A stretch of DNA of 64,000 bases from Halomonas huangheensis (GTDB lineage: Bacteria; Pseudomonadota; Gammaproteobacteria; Pseudomonadales; Halomonadaceae): assembly GCF_001431725.1 (NCBI RefSeq), contig NZ_CP013106.1, forward strand, positions 2,604,001-2,668,000, read 5' to 3'. Numbering within the stretch: position 1 is the stretch's first letter; the number at the start of each line of letters is the position of its first letter. This document shows, one piece after another, positions 55,701 to 64,000 of the stretch. Position numbers and translations under genes: made by a program. Below the pieces are notes generated by a model. That model did no database searches and was not told the origin of the DNA. It worked only from the letters and a program-made list of their open reading frames with translations.

Positions 55701-58700
55701 GATCGAAGTTTGCCGTGGCAAATTGACCGTTACTCAGCAGTGGAAGGATGGACTGATTGTTATCGCCCGCGTGGTTGCTGAAGATGACGTCCTGGCCCTT
55801 GTTGCCGGGATTGTGAATCCCCAGGGTCGCCCCTCCGCCGCCATGAAACGCCGCCAACTGCGTGATCTTCGCCTCTCCCACTCCATCGGCCAACGTCCAG
55901 TAGCGTGACAATACTTCGTCGTCATTGACCGGCCGATAGAGGTCGAAATCATTGAGCACGGAATTACCGCCACCGTCCACGGTCGGCAGACCATCAATAC
56001 GATTGCCGAAGCCGAACACCTCCCATATTTCATTGACGTTGGGCTCCCAACCTCCTTCGTCACGCGCTTGCCAGAAGCCAGCCATATGGACTTCAGCGAT
56101 AGGCGAGTCAGCGTCGTTGGTGGTCAGGCGAATACTGCCCTCGAACACCCCATCTCCGGCATCAGTCGTCGGTGCCGTATAGGCATCGCGGTCGAACAGC
56201 ACCGTGATCTCGATCGATGCCCCGGCGGCGAGGCTCAAGCCATCGAAGACATCTGGGTCCGCCAGCACGAAAGGTCCGTCGATGGTCGCATCGAGGAACT
56301 CCAGTGTCTCGCTGCCACTATTGCTGATGGTGACGGTGGCGCTTTCCTTGAAGTCACGATCCGGATTGGAGACGCCGTTGTCCTCCAGGTAGCTGAAGTG
56401 CAGACGATTGGAGAAGTAGGCCGGATCACCGCTCTGTACATCGATGTCGGCGTTGTCGTTTCCGGCTATCGGAGTGATATCCAGATAGTCGATGTCATCG
56501 GCACCATCCGCTGCCGACACTACACGCAGGTTATACTGCTGACCTGCCAACAGCTCGACCCACACTCCTTCCTCTCCAGCGTCTCCTTCCCCGGGATAGG
56601 CCAGCGTATCCACCGGCTGACCATTGAGCGTCAGCGCCAGGCTACCACCGGCGTCAGCGCCAGCATTGGCCGCAAGATCAAGACGATAGAGCCCATTCCC
56701 ATCAACGCTGAAATAGAAGTCCGCGGTCAGTTCGTTGATCGAGCGCGCACTGTCGCCACTTTCCAACTCGATGCGTGAGCCATCGGTGACATCGGCATAG
56801 ACCGGTACGAAGTCATCGGCGGCACTCGCGGGCACACGTAACAGGTCAATATTGGGCCCAACACCATCCGGAGCCGTTACCGTAATGGTATTGCTGCCAG
56901 CCTGTAGGTTGACCAGTACGTCCTGATAGAACCAATCGCTCTCGGCGGCGTTGCTCTGACCAACGAAATTGACCTGGCCGATATCGACGCCATTGATCGT
57001 TAGACCCAGCGGACGATCCGCCTTGGTCGATGCCAATGCATAGCGGAAGCCGATCTCGTAACTGCCAGCCTCATCGACCTCAATCGTCCAACTGATGGTC
57101 TGATCGCCGCTGCCATCGAAATCGACGAAGCCATCGCCAGAGGCATTGCGATCATCATCACTGGCCAGCACCACCGCGGGGCCATCGAGCTGAGCACTCT
57201 CGGCTTCATACTCGTCGAAACCGGATGCCGTGGCCGGATCCTGCAGGATCTCAAGTTGATCGATATTGGGACCGGTATTGTCGGTCGCCTGTAGGCGTAC
57301 TGTATTCTGCCCACTGACCAATGCCGCCGGAATATCCACCGTCAGCCAGTCAGCCCAGCGTTCATCAGCCGTGGCCAGCGAGCTGGGCGAGAAGCTCACC
57401 ACTCCGACACTGACATTGTTGACGAACACTTCCAGCGGACGATTCGCATCACCGCCATTGGCATAGCGTATCCGCAGAACCGAATCTCCGGATTGGCTTG
57501 CCTCAAGGTCGAAGGTGAAGGTCAGGAAGTCAGCATTGGTTGCTCCAAAGTCCGCATAGCCACCCGGCACACCATCGCCGCCATTGGTATTGCCATCGAC
57601 CCCGTAAGCGCCTGGGCGCAGACCGTTGGGTAGATCCTGATTGGTCTCGGGGTTGTCGATATCACGGATCTGGATTTCCGCGTCTGTGCCAGTGGCAATG
57701 GTGACTGCACTACCATCGTCCGGCGTCTTGTCCTCGGCCTGAATCGCCAGAATTGACACCAGGTCATCAGTATCCGGGTCGGGGTCCACCGTCCCGCCGG
57801 GCACCGGGTCAAGGCGAATGATCTGACTCTGGCCGTTACCGCGATTGAGCGTCAGCAGATACAGCTGACCGGTCGCCGGGTTCTCGATGATATCCAGCGG
57901 GTCGATATAGCTGATGACATTACCGTCGACGTCACGCAGCACATCATCACCGATCACGTTGCCATTGGCATCGAGCGTGATCGAGCGGATATCGTCACCA
58001 CCGGAGTACTCGGTAAACAACACGTTGCCCTGCAGGTTGCCGCCGAAGATTCCACTGGTGTATTCCACTGCGCCATTCGGCGAGCGGTTCTCACCCAGCG
58101 AATAGACACCCGCTAGATCGTAGGTACCTTCCGGATTGGTGCCCACCGGGTAGCTGGTGACCTGACCGGGATCATTGCCCGCGGTCGGGTTACCGCCATT
58201 GAGGATGTACTGATCACGCAACGGATTGGGGTGGCCGTAGTAGCCATCTTCCGAGATGCGGAACAGATAGTCGTCCTGCTTCTCGACATTGGTGAAACGC
58301 TCATCCTCCGGCGTATCCGGGTTGTCCGGTACATTACCACCGGCTGCCGAGCCATTGGTCGGCACGTACAGGAAGCCATTGGAGTGCCATACCAGGTCGT
58401 AGGCATTGCGCGCACCGGTGGCAAAGATCGTCAACACCGCACCGTCGGCATAGGGGTCGTAATATTCCTCGAGAATATTGCCATCAGCATCCTGAACTGT
58501 GGCCACTCCCTGATCATCGAACACCAGGAACTCGCCATTCCCCATCGGGATCGGATCGTCCTTGACGTTATTGTCGTCGTCGGCAAAACGACGGTTGAGG
58601 CCATCGTCCGGCAATGGTTCAGTGGTCACATCAAAACCACCGGGAGGTGCATCACGCGTGGGATCGATCTCCAGCACGGCGGCATTGAGCAGCCGCTCGG

Positions 58701-61700
58701 GGCGGTTACCCCAGGCACTGTCCGGCTCACCCATGGCCGAATTGGAGCCCTGGATCAGGTACAGCAGATGCGTGGGCGCATCCGGGTTGGTGAGCGGGTC
58801 ATAGTCAGGGTTCTCGCGGAACTCGAGACTATTGGTCACGTGGTCGCCGTTGGATCGCGGCAAACCGGTGATGTAGGGCTCCGCGACACCCGAGAAACCG
58901 GGGCCGTCATCGAGGGTGATCTTTGTCACTCGGCCACTGAAGTCCGGAACGCCATTGTCCCGGCCGGACAGTGGAATCGGATAGTTATCGGTGATCCACA
59001 ACACATTGGGATCGGTAGGATCAGTGGTCAGGCCGATGATACCGCGACGGTCATTGTTGCTGTCGGCCCCAGGCTGGAAGAAGTAGTCACTGGGCAGGCT
59101 CAACTCAACGCGGTTGCCAAGCGACCCGTCTATCGGATCAACGTCATAGCGCAGCAATTGGCCACCGATGGTAGCCACGTACATATGCTGGCCATCGGCG
59201 CTGATTTCCAGTGACGTGAAACCAAAGGCGTTATCGGCGGCCCCGTTCAGTTCGACGACGTCGTCAAAGGCCACGTCGCGTGGCACGATCTCGGGTTCCT
59301 CACCAGTGACGAAGGTATTGGTGTACTTCTGGAACTCACGCGTCGGTGCATCCGGATCATCGTTGGGCCCACGATCCTGGAAGCCTTCGATCACCAGCGT
59401 ATAGCTGGTGAAGGGCTTCAAGGTCTGGCTGGGTGAGATCGTCAGGGAATCAAAGCCACCGGTGGTGTTGGCATTGAAGGTCACTTCTTCTCCCGACACT
59501 GTCTCGAACAGGCGGATCGAGCCGTCGGCAAGACTTTCCAGCAACGCACCACCCCGGCCATCCACCACCGAGATCCCCACGAAGATGTCAGATGTCGGAT
59601 CGACACCCGTAGGAATACCACCATCCGCCGGATCGAGATCGACCTCTACTTCATTCTGTCCGACTCCAGCAATCGCTCGGGCATCGTTGAACAGCGCGTA
59701 GTCTTCCGGTGCCTCGCGATCATCATTCGGCGTCAGGTCAGGCAGCGACTGGATCTCGATGTACTGGATTTCGGTGTTCTCATTGTCGACACCGATGGAA
59801 TCCAGGGTCAAACGCCCATCGGTGACTTGCACGATGCGTGTCACCAGATCCGAACGCACGCCGTCGGTATCATCCGCAGGATTGGCATCTGCGGGGAAGT
59901 CACCAGGACGGAATGGCGTGAAGGGATCATTGAACAGCTCTCCCTCGGCATTGATAACGTTGTGGCTATCGTATGGGCCGGAGGTATCACCGATCGAAAT
60001 GGTCACTTCGTAGTAACCATCCTCGAGTTCGATTTCCCACCCCGCGCGTACGTAATCGGCTGACGGCTGATCAAAGTGCGCATAGGTGCCCTGACGCGGA
60101 TCCAGTCCGGCGATGTCATCGGTTCGATCATTCACCGCGACACTGGTCAGTGAGCTGATATCCAGCGGAATCGTGCCATTGTCGGTACCATCGGCGATGG
60201 AGGCTTCAGTCACCCAACCGTATTGGTATGTCTGGCCATCCACGTTGACCGATTGCTCTCCGAAGGCCTTGCCGGTATCCGCGATATATCCGTCAGGCAC
60301 CGCCACTCCTTCCGGTTGGAAGTTGATCTTGACCGAGAAGCGATCGCCTGGCTCGACCTCGCGTGGCGGCTGGTCGCCTTCGCGGAAAACACGGATATTG
60401 TCGATATTGGGGCCAGCCGTACCGGCATTCTCGAGACGAATGGTGTTGCTGCCAGCCTCAAGCTCAACCTCGATGGTCTCCTCCTGCCAGTTCTCCCAAC
60501 CGGGATTGCCGGCGCCAGTGGAGCCGAATCCGAAGCTTCCCTGATCGGCCCCATCCACCAGTACATTCATCGGCCTGGCAGCGCCAGCACCATCGCCGTT
60601 GGCATAACGCACCGTCAGGCTGTAGGTGCCTGCTTCGTCGACGCTAACCTCGAAAGAGCCTGCGTCCCCGGCATCACCGCCCATATCCAGATAGCCAGTG
60701 CCGGTGAATCCATCCCACAGCCCATCCGCGCCGGTGGCGGTATTGGTCTCGGGGTTGGAGGGGTCTCGCACCTGGGTGTCCAGGGTGTCACCAATATTGT
60801 CCGTGTCATCAATTGTCAGGGCTTCACCCTCGATGACAAAGTCAAAAGGCTGCGGGTCCGTGTTTCCGTTATCCACTGGAGCAAAGGTCACCTGATCGAT
60901 ATTGGGACCGTTGGCCACGCCACCATTGGCGGCATCGGGAATACTCAGCGAGAAGGTATTGGCCCCCGCTTCGAGATCAATCTCGACCTCAAGCGTCAGC
61001 CACTCATCCCAGGGATCATTGACACCATCATCTATGGCATTGGTAAAGCCGAGGACTGAGGGGGAGGCACCATTGATGCTGAGTTCCAGCGGCCGGGCTG
61101 CATCACCGCCGTTGGCGTAGCGAATCGTCGCGGTGTAAGTGCCTGCGACTGGAGCATCGACATTGAAGACCAGTTCATCTCCCGCATCGGTGCCGAAATC
61201 AACATAAGCATCGCCGACAGCTCCCGGACGATAGTTGCCAAAGGCATCGGGATTATCGGGATCTATCACTCGAGTGAAGTCACCATTGGAGGGATCACCA
61301 GTGTCATTGACCAATGCGTCTTCGGCCTGCAACGTAAACGGATCGACATCAACGCCGTCGTCGATGGTCACGCTCTCGGTCGCACTGGCCTCGTTACCCG
61401 CGATATCGGTGACAAACAGCATGACCTCGACGCTGCCACTCAGGCCGCTGAGATCGAGCGTCACATCGCCGTTGGCATCTGGTGTTACAGGGGTGCGAGT
61501 TGTTCCACCATCCAACGAGACGGCGTAACTGACAATGTCATCGTCAGCACCACTGACATTGAATACCACTGTCTCCAGTTGATCACTGTTCAGGGTATCG
61601 TCGGCAGCATTCAGTGCCAGATTGCCATCGACATCGGCACTGTCATCAACCGGGATCGGGCCACTTCCCGCCGCGGTGATCTCGATGCGATCAATGTTGG

Positions 61701-64000
61701 GGCCAGTGGTGGCACCCTGTGGAATAGCCAATGAGACAGTGTTACTCCCTGCTTCGAGGGTAACGGTCACTGTCTCGAATACCCAGTGGTCGAAACCTTC
61801 CTCCACTCCAGCACCATCCGGGTCGGTACTGGCAAACAGCAGAACCTGAGTGCTGCCATCGTTGACCGATAGATCCAACGGTCGTCCAGTATTGCTGGCA
61901 TAGCGAATATTGAGGTCATAGGTCCCCGCTTCGGATACATCAACGTCGAAGCTCAGGGTGTCGCCCGCAGTGTCACCAAAGTCGACATAGCCAGTACCGG
62001 AATAGTCGGGACGCAAGCCACTGAATCCCGTGCCAGTTTCCGGATTATCGGCATCGCGCACCGTAGTGACGGTAGCGTTGCTGCCGTCATCCTGCAGGAT
62101 GATCGTACCGTCCTCCGCCTGCAGGGAGATCGGCGTAAAGCCATCCTCATTGACATCCGTCACCGTGACGGCAATCGTCTCGGTGGCACTGAGATCACCA
62201 TCGGTAACGCTGACCTCGACTTCGTAGACTCCGTCCTCATCAGCATCAACGGCCAGTTCGTAGTCACGTGGAGAGATGAAGCTCAGTACGCCGGTGTCGC
62301 TATCGATACTGAACAGCGGTGCATCGACACCTCCGGTGATGGCATAGACCGGCGCGTTCAGAACAACCGTTTCACCGTCCTCATCGACAACCGGAATGGT
62401 CCCTACCTCAGTGAGGTTCTCATCAATGCTCAACGCGACGGGAGCAATAGAGAGGCTTTCGTTGATATCGGCAACGCTGACCAGGGTCTGCTGGGAAACG
62501 CTGGTGGTGCCATCACTGACCACAACGGTGAGCTCGTAGACCCCATCTTCATCGTCATCGACCGGTAGTTCCGCATCCGGTGCCACAACAAAGCTCAAGG
62601 TGCCGGTAGCGGCGTCATAGCTGAACAGAGCAGCATCCACACCTTCCAGACTGACACTGAGGTCGTCGCCATCAGCATCGTCCAGCACCAGACTGGCGAC
62701 TGCCGTGCTGTTCTCGTCAACACTCAGTTCGGAGTCGAGGCCAGCCAGGGTCGGCGCGGTATTGTCCGGTGCGGTGGTGGGGTCGAGTATCAGTGAGTCG
62801 ATTCGCATCAGCTCGCCGCCTTCGGCCTGCAACGCCAGTGTCGCCAGCATCCCAGCGGTAATCTGAACCGGTGTTTCGAATACGATTTCCTTGCGATTGC
62901 CACTCTGGCCAGCCGAGCCACGTGCCCCACTGCCGACAAACGTGCCGAAATCATCGTTGAGGACCACTTGAGATGACAGTTCGCCGCTGGAAGCATTACG
63001 CGCCTCCAGCACCGTATCGCCAATGCTCAGCGTCAAACTGCCTTCACCATCGGTTTCGTCATAGACGTACAACCGCACCGTATACCAACCCGGCGTGACA
63101 CCCGCAGCATCAAGCTCGGTAGAAACGCTGGCCGGGTCGGTGCTGATCATGCGAATCAGCTGTTCATTGGAAGCCGACACGTTACCGGAGGCAACGATAT
63201 TGGCCGCACTCAGATCTGTGAAGTCCTCGGCCTCAATGGTTATCGACGGCGGCGCGGCCTGCTCTTCGATCTCGAAATTCAGTGTCTGAGTTGCAGACAA
63301 GCCGCCTGGATCTGTAGCACGAACCGTAATATCGAAACTGCCAGCCTCCACAGGAGTCCCCTGAATGAACCCATCGACTACCTCGAGTCCTGCGGGCAGG
63401 TTCTCTGCGCTCAGTGTCAGAGCATCACCATCCGGATCAGAGAACAATGGTGCAAACTGGGCCAGCTCAATCTGAACGAAGTTCTCACCCACCTGGCCAA
63501 AGTACGGCTCCAGGGCAACGGGCTCGACCACCGGTGCATCATTGACGTTCTCGACGGTCAGAGCAAAGTCCGTCGCCGTGGCTGCCTGGCCGTCATCGGC
63601 AGTGACTGTCACGGTATAGGCTCCCGGCGCCAGATCACCAAGACTGCCGGTGAGCACCAGTCCGTCGAAGCTCAGGCCATCCACGTTCACGATATTGTCG
63701 GAAGCGTCAGTCACATTGACACTGAACGTCAGGTCATCGCCGTCATCGTCGACAAAGGGCAGATCAACTTCCAGCGCTGAACGCTCCGCCACCACCATGT
63801 CGGCAATGCCATTGCCAACCACACGCGGGGCGCTGTTGGTATCCGTGCCGGTGTCGCTGCTCAGTTGCACATTGCTGAAGCGTGCGGAGCCTTTCTCGCC
63901 AATGTCGTCGTCATTGACCAGCACCAGCGAGCCAATCGTCTGGCCGGCATGGGCGGATAGATCGATGCTGAAGCGCATGCTGCCATCGCCATTGTCGATG
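52705..64000 (-). CDS. Giant modular secreted carbohydrate-binding/sugar-dehydrogenase-like protein, C-terminal 3,760 residues
   Basis: The frame is open to the right edge, so the N-terminus is missing. Reading toward the C-terminus come cadherin/CADG-type repeats (DDDGDDLTFSV, DPDGDALTL), a carbohydrate-binding-like module (SITIEAEDFTDLS), and more cadherin-like repeats. Three CBM-like modules follow, each ending GPNIDRI or similar, then a malectin-like domain (RFSVKINFQPEG, about 60350-59750). A glucose/sorbosone dehydrogenase-type propeller (about 59290-57800: GIIGLTTDPTDPNVLWITDN, DLVWHSNGFLYVPTNG) comes next. Further CBM modules, two choice-of-anchor D-like domains, a calcium-binding DADGNGRIDLYDDDDGDGVP stretch and three tandem CBM6-like modules close the protein. 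The composition is very acidic. It is probably secreted or surface-bound and binds polysaccharide. No RTX nonapeptides are visible in this part. Whether the propeller is catalytic is unknown. Confidence 0.85.
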   Translation of the reverse strand, partial: IDNGDGSMRFSIDLSAHAGQTIGSLVLVNDDDIGEKGSARFSNVQLSSDTGTDTNSAPRVVGNGIADMVVAERSALEVDLPFVDDDGDDLTFSVNVTDASDNIVNVDGLSFDGLVLTGSLGDLAPGAYTVTVTADDGQAATATDFALTVENVNDAPVVEPVALEPYFGQVGENFVQIELAQFAPLFSDPDGDALTLSAENLPAGLEVVDGFIQGTPVEAGSFDITVRATDPGGLSATQTLNFEIEEQAAPPSITIEAEDFTDLSAANIVASGNVSASNEQLIRMISTDPASVSTELDAAGVTPGWYTVRLYVYDETDGEGSLTLSIGDTVLEARNASSGELSSQVVLNDDFGTFVGSGARGSAGQSGNRKEIVFETPVQITAGMLATLALQAEGGELMRIDSLILDPTTAPDNTAPTLAGLDSELSVDENSTAVASLVLDDADGDDLSVSLEGVDAALFSYDAATGTLSFVVAPDAELPVDDDEDGVYELTVVVSDGTTSVSQQTLVSVADINESLSIAPVALSIDENLTEVGTIPVVDEDGETVVLNAPVYAITGGVDAPLFSIDSDTGVLSFISPRDYELAVDADEDGVYEVEVSVTDGDLSATETIAVTVTDVNEDGFTPISLQAEDGTIILQDDGSNATVTTVRDADNPETGTGFSGLRPDYSGTGYVDFGDTAGDTLSFDVDVSEAGTYDLNIRYASNTGRPLDLSVNDGSTQVLLFASTDPDGAGVEEGFDHWVFETVTVTLEAGSNTVSLAIPQGATTGPNIDRIEITAAGSGPIPVDDSADVDGNLALNAADDTLNSDQLETVVFNVSGADDDIVSYAVSLDGGTTRTPVTPDANGDVTLDLSGLSGSVEVMLFVTDIAGNEASATESVTIDDGVDVDPFTLQAEDALVNDTGDPSNGDFTRVIDPDNPDAFGNYRPGAVGDAYVDFGTDAGDELVFNVDAPVAGTYTATIRYANGGDAARPLELSINGASPSVLGFTNAIDDGVNDPWDEWLTLEVEIDLEAGANTFSLSIPDAANGGVANGPNIDQVTFAPVDNGNTDPQPFDFVIEGEALTIDDTDNIGDTLDTQVRDPSNPETNTATGADGLWDGFTGTGYLDMGGDAGDAGSFEVSVDEAGTYSLTVRYANGDGAGAARPMNVLVDGADQGSFGFGSTGAGNPGWENWQEETIEVELEAGSNTIRLENAGTAGPNIDNIRVFREGDQPPREVEPGDRFSVKINFQPEGVAVPDGYIADTGKAFGEQSVNVDGQTYQYGWVTEASIADGTDNGTIPLDISSLTSVAVNDRTDDIAGLDPRQGTYAHFDQPSADYVRAGWEIELEDGYYEVTISIGDTSGPYDSHNVINAEGELFNDPFTPFRPGDFPADANPADDTDGVRSDLVTRIVQVTDGRLTLDSIGVDNENTEIQYIEIQSLPDLTPNDDREAPEDYALFNDARAIAGVGQNEVEVDLDPADGGIPTGVDPTSDIFVGISVVDGRGGALLESLADGSIRLFETVSGEEVTFNANTTGGFDSLTISPSQTLKPFTSYTLVIEGFQDRGPNDDPDAPTREFQKYTNTFVTGEEPEIVPRDVAFDDVVELNGAADNAFGFTSLEISADGQHMYVATIGGQLLRYDVDPIDGSLGNRVELSLPSDYFFQPGADSNNDRRGIIGLTTDPTDPNVLWITDNYPIPLSGRDNGVPDFSGRVTKITLDDGPGFSGVAEPYITGLPRSNGDHVTNSLEFRENPDYDPLTNPDAPTHLLYLIQGSNSAMGEPDSAWGNRPERLLNAAVLEIDPTRDAPPGGFDVTTEPLPDDGLNRRFADDDNNVKDDPIPMGNGEFLVFDDQGVATVQDADGNILEEYYDPYADGAVLTIFATGARNAYDLVWHSNGFLYVPTNGSAAGGNVPDNPDTPEDERFTNVEKQDDYLFRISEDGYYGHPNPLRDQYILNGGNPTAGNDPGQVTSYPVGTNPEGTYDLAGVYSLGENRSPNGAVEYTSGIFGGNLQGNVLFTEYSGGDDIRSITLDANGNVIGDDVLRDVDGNVISYIDPLDIIENPATGQLYLLTLNRGNGQSQIIRLDPVPGGTVDPDPDTDDLVSILAIQAEDKTPDDGSAVTIATGTDAEIQIRDIDNPETNQDLPNGLRPGAYGVDGNTNGGDGVPGGYADFGATNADFLTFTFDLEASQSGDSVLRIRYANGGDANRPLEVFVNNVSVGVVSFSPSSLATADERWADWLTVDIPAALVSGQNTVRLQATDNTGPNIDQLEILQDPATASGFDEYEAESAQLDGPAVVLASDDDRNASGDGFVDFDGSGDQTISWTIEVDEAGSYEIGFRYALASTKADRPLGLTINGVDIGQVNFVGQSNAAESDWFYQDVLVNLQAGSNTITVTAPDGVGPNIDLLRVPASAADDFVPVYADVTDGSRIELESGDSARSINELTADFYFSVDGNGLYRLDLAANAGADAGGSLALTLNGQPVDTLAYPGEGDAGEEGVWVELLAGQQYNLRVVSAADGADDIDYLDITPIAGNDNADIDVQSGDPAYFSNRLHFSYLEDNGVSNPDRDFKESATVTISNSGSETLEFLDATIDGPFVLADPDVFDGLSLAAGASIEITVLFDRDAYTAPTTDAGDGVFEGSIRLTTNDADSPIAEVHMAGFWQARDEGGWEPNVNEIWEVFGFGNRIDGLPTVDGGGNSVLNDFDLYRPVNDDEVLSRYWTLADGVGEAKITQLAAFHGGGGATLGIHNPGNKGQDVIFSNHAGDNNQSILPLLSNGQFATANFDLSDIPSGWNGNGVFGFEVADLSTDPSLNPTGGGTPPADADGIERGYTVRMFRALDADGNVIPNTYLGIMDYTGINYDYNDNVFLIEGVSPVTGGDLTVINNDGVPSDDRLVMSRIENPANGDQQVHDVATLTLRNDGFEDLAINSVEVSDPALFELVSAFDSVVLEPGQSIDIEVRFIASDNDDGSLYEANLIINSSDPDEGEKVVTLAGIAQGQSENGQEPTVQEIVNAFGYSTDVAEGQMNQGGLVEANGDEILAPYFQRADGSSPIKITQLAAYHTQGDIARLFIHDVDSRDINEIIAHDEADGQTLLPRTLNNGSQLASINLDRDDPFGFFAEISGRQGYISWSDPDANLYEDSIDAIGNPGTNLNWDANDGHLIRVYVAKDAAGNVIPDTYIVIQDYAGVNYDYNDNIFLVENVTAYDPTGAEDADGNGRIDLYDDDDGDGVPNFIDNPTPDEQTAFNGSETPWSVGSDGLTLEAKLYDNGGQGVAYNDTTTAHQGEGYRADEAVDITFGTQALGYIADGEWVEYTLNVEQAGTYTLNFLAAATTGGKSITAAFEKGGSFYTGSQTVGVTDTDSFTSFDEVGPLSFELEEGEQVLRLTFNGGQLDLASFTLDQVAVADEQQPFNATQTPWQVDADGLTLDAVNYDTGGQDVAYNDSSETQLGSDFRDEGVDIVGNGNAIGWVENGEWIEYTINVTEAGNYDLSFLSALGDSGGAIRSITASFSKDGDSPYVTASSVAVPPTGSWSNFQPTEETQVQLEQGEQVLRLTFNGGSQDLASFSLSRDGQQAFNAGGTPWQVDADTGLELDAALFDEGEQDVAYNELSSDQLGSSFRDTPVDIVGQGEAIGWIEDGEWVEYTINVEQAGTHTLNFVTSNPSNGRSITASVEKGGSVYDEASTATPNSGAWGSYNDSASVDLELEAGVQVLRLTFNGGSQDLASFQISRDADAPSSTQFFNTLLALNELETAPPVIDEPPVSDDVGLQGVQDDDSGSLI
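52860..54335 (-). repeat. Three tandem CBM6-like modules at the C-terminus of the giant protein
   Basis: Each module is about 150-165 residues and starts with a FN-x-PW segment (AFNGSETPW, PFNATQTPW, AFNAGGTPW). Each then has a DVAYND/ELSS or VAYNDTT segment, GEWVEYTINV or GEWIEYTINV, and ends VLRLTFNGGxxDLASF. The high similarity points to recent internal duplication. CBM6 domains bind beta-glucans, xylans or agars; the ligand here is unknown. Confidence 0.8.

Overview
The window is a stretch of gammaproteobacterial chromosome with no rRNA or tRNA genes and no CRISPR array. Gene content (psrA next to lexA, lapA-lapB after ihfB, a fused cysNC, a yjf-type membrane cluster, TRAP transport, acidic proteins, GC-rich coding sequence) fits a halophilic member of the Oceanospirillales, most likely Halomonadaceae. 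That placement is an inference from gene content, not from a marker gene comparison.

Region 1 (1-17628, all on the minus strand) is a surface polysaccharide locus joined to sulfate activation. The distal part (1-5700) is markedly AT-rich and carries a family 4 glycosyltransferase fragment, a membrane/kinase-like protein, a sulfotransferase-like protein and a double glycosyltransferase. A methyltransferase-coiled coil-glycosyltransferase fusion and wecC/wecB (UDP-ManNAcA synthesis) follow. Next come cysNC and cysD (PAPS synthesis), cysQ (PAP removal) and an SLC13-type transporter, probably for sulfate. Together they could make a sulfated polysaccharide. A broken four-helix-bundle gene sits between cysD and cysNC.

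Region 2 (18320-30580) holds housekeeping genes: a type IV pilin divergent from pilB-pilC (no pilD follows, only a 16-copy heptad repeat); an L,D-transpeptidase joined to psrA, facing lexA and dinB; sdhE-ygfX; ihfB-lapA-lapB; pyrF; and a ComEA-like exported DNA-binding protein.

Region 3 (30628-43300) holds an SDR reductase, fxsA, groES-groEL behind a clear heat-shock promoter, trmJ, the seven-gene yjf-type cluster (DUF2170, PspA, K+ channel, DUF2491, DUF350, DUF1190, glutathionylspermidine synthase-like), a GNAT acetyltransferase and a Na+/H+ antiporter family protein.

Region 4 (43530-52400) begins with an unannotated plus-strand small RNA whose hairpins present GGA motifs and which ends in a strong terminator: a CsrB/RsmZ-type CsrA-binding RNA. 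A minus-strand locus follows: ornithine cyclodeaminase-like protein, RidA, a class II deacetylase, a three-gene TRAP transporter, an AraC regulator and a second deacetylase. The second deacetylase has lost two of its three zinc ligands. Tandem repeats lie upstream of dctP and of the araC-type gene.

Region 5 (52705-64000) is the C-terminal 3,760 or so residues of a giant secreted protein built from cadherin-like, carbohydrate-binding, malectin-like, sugar-dehydrogenase propeller and choice-of-anchor modules. Its N-terminus lies beyond the window.
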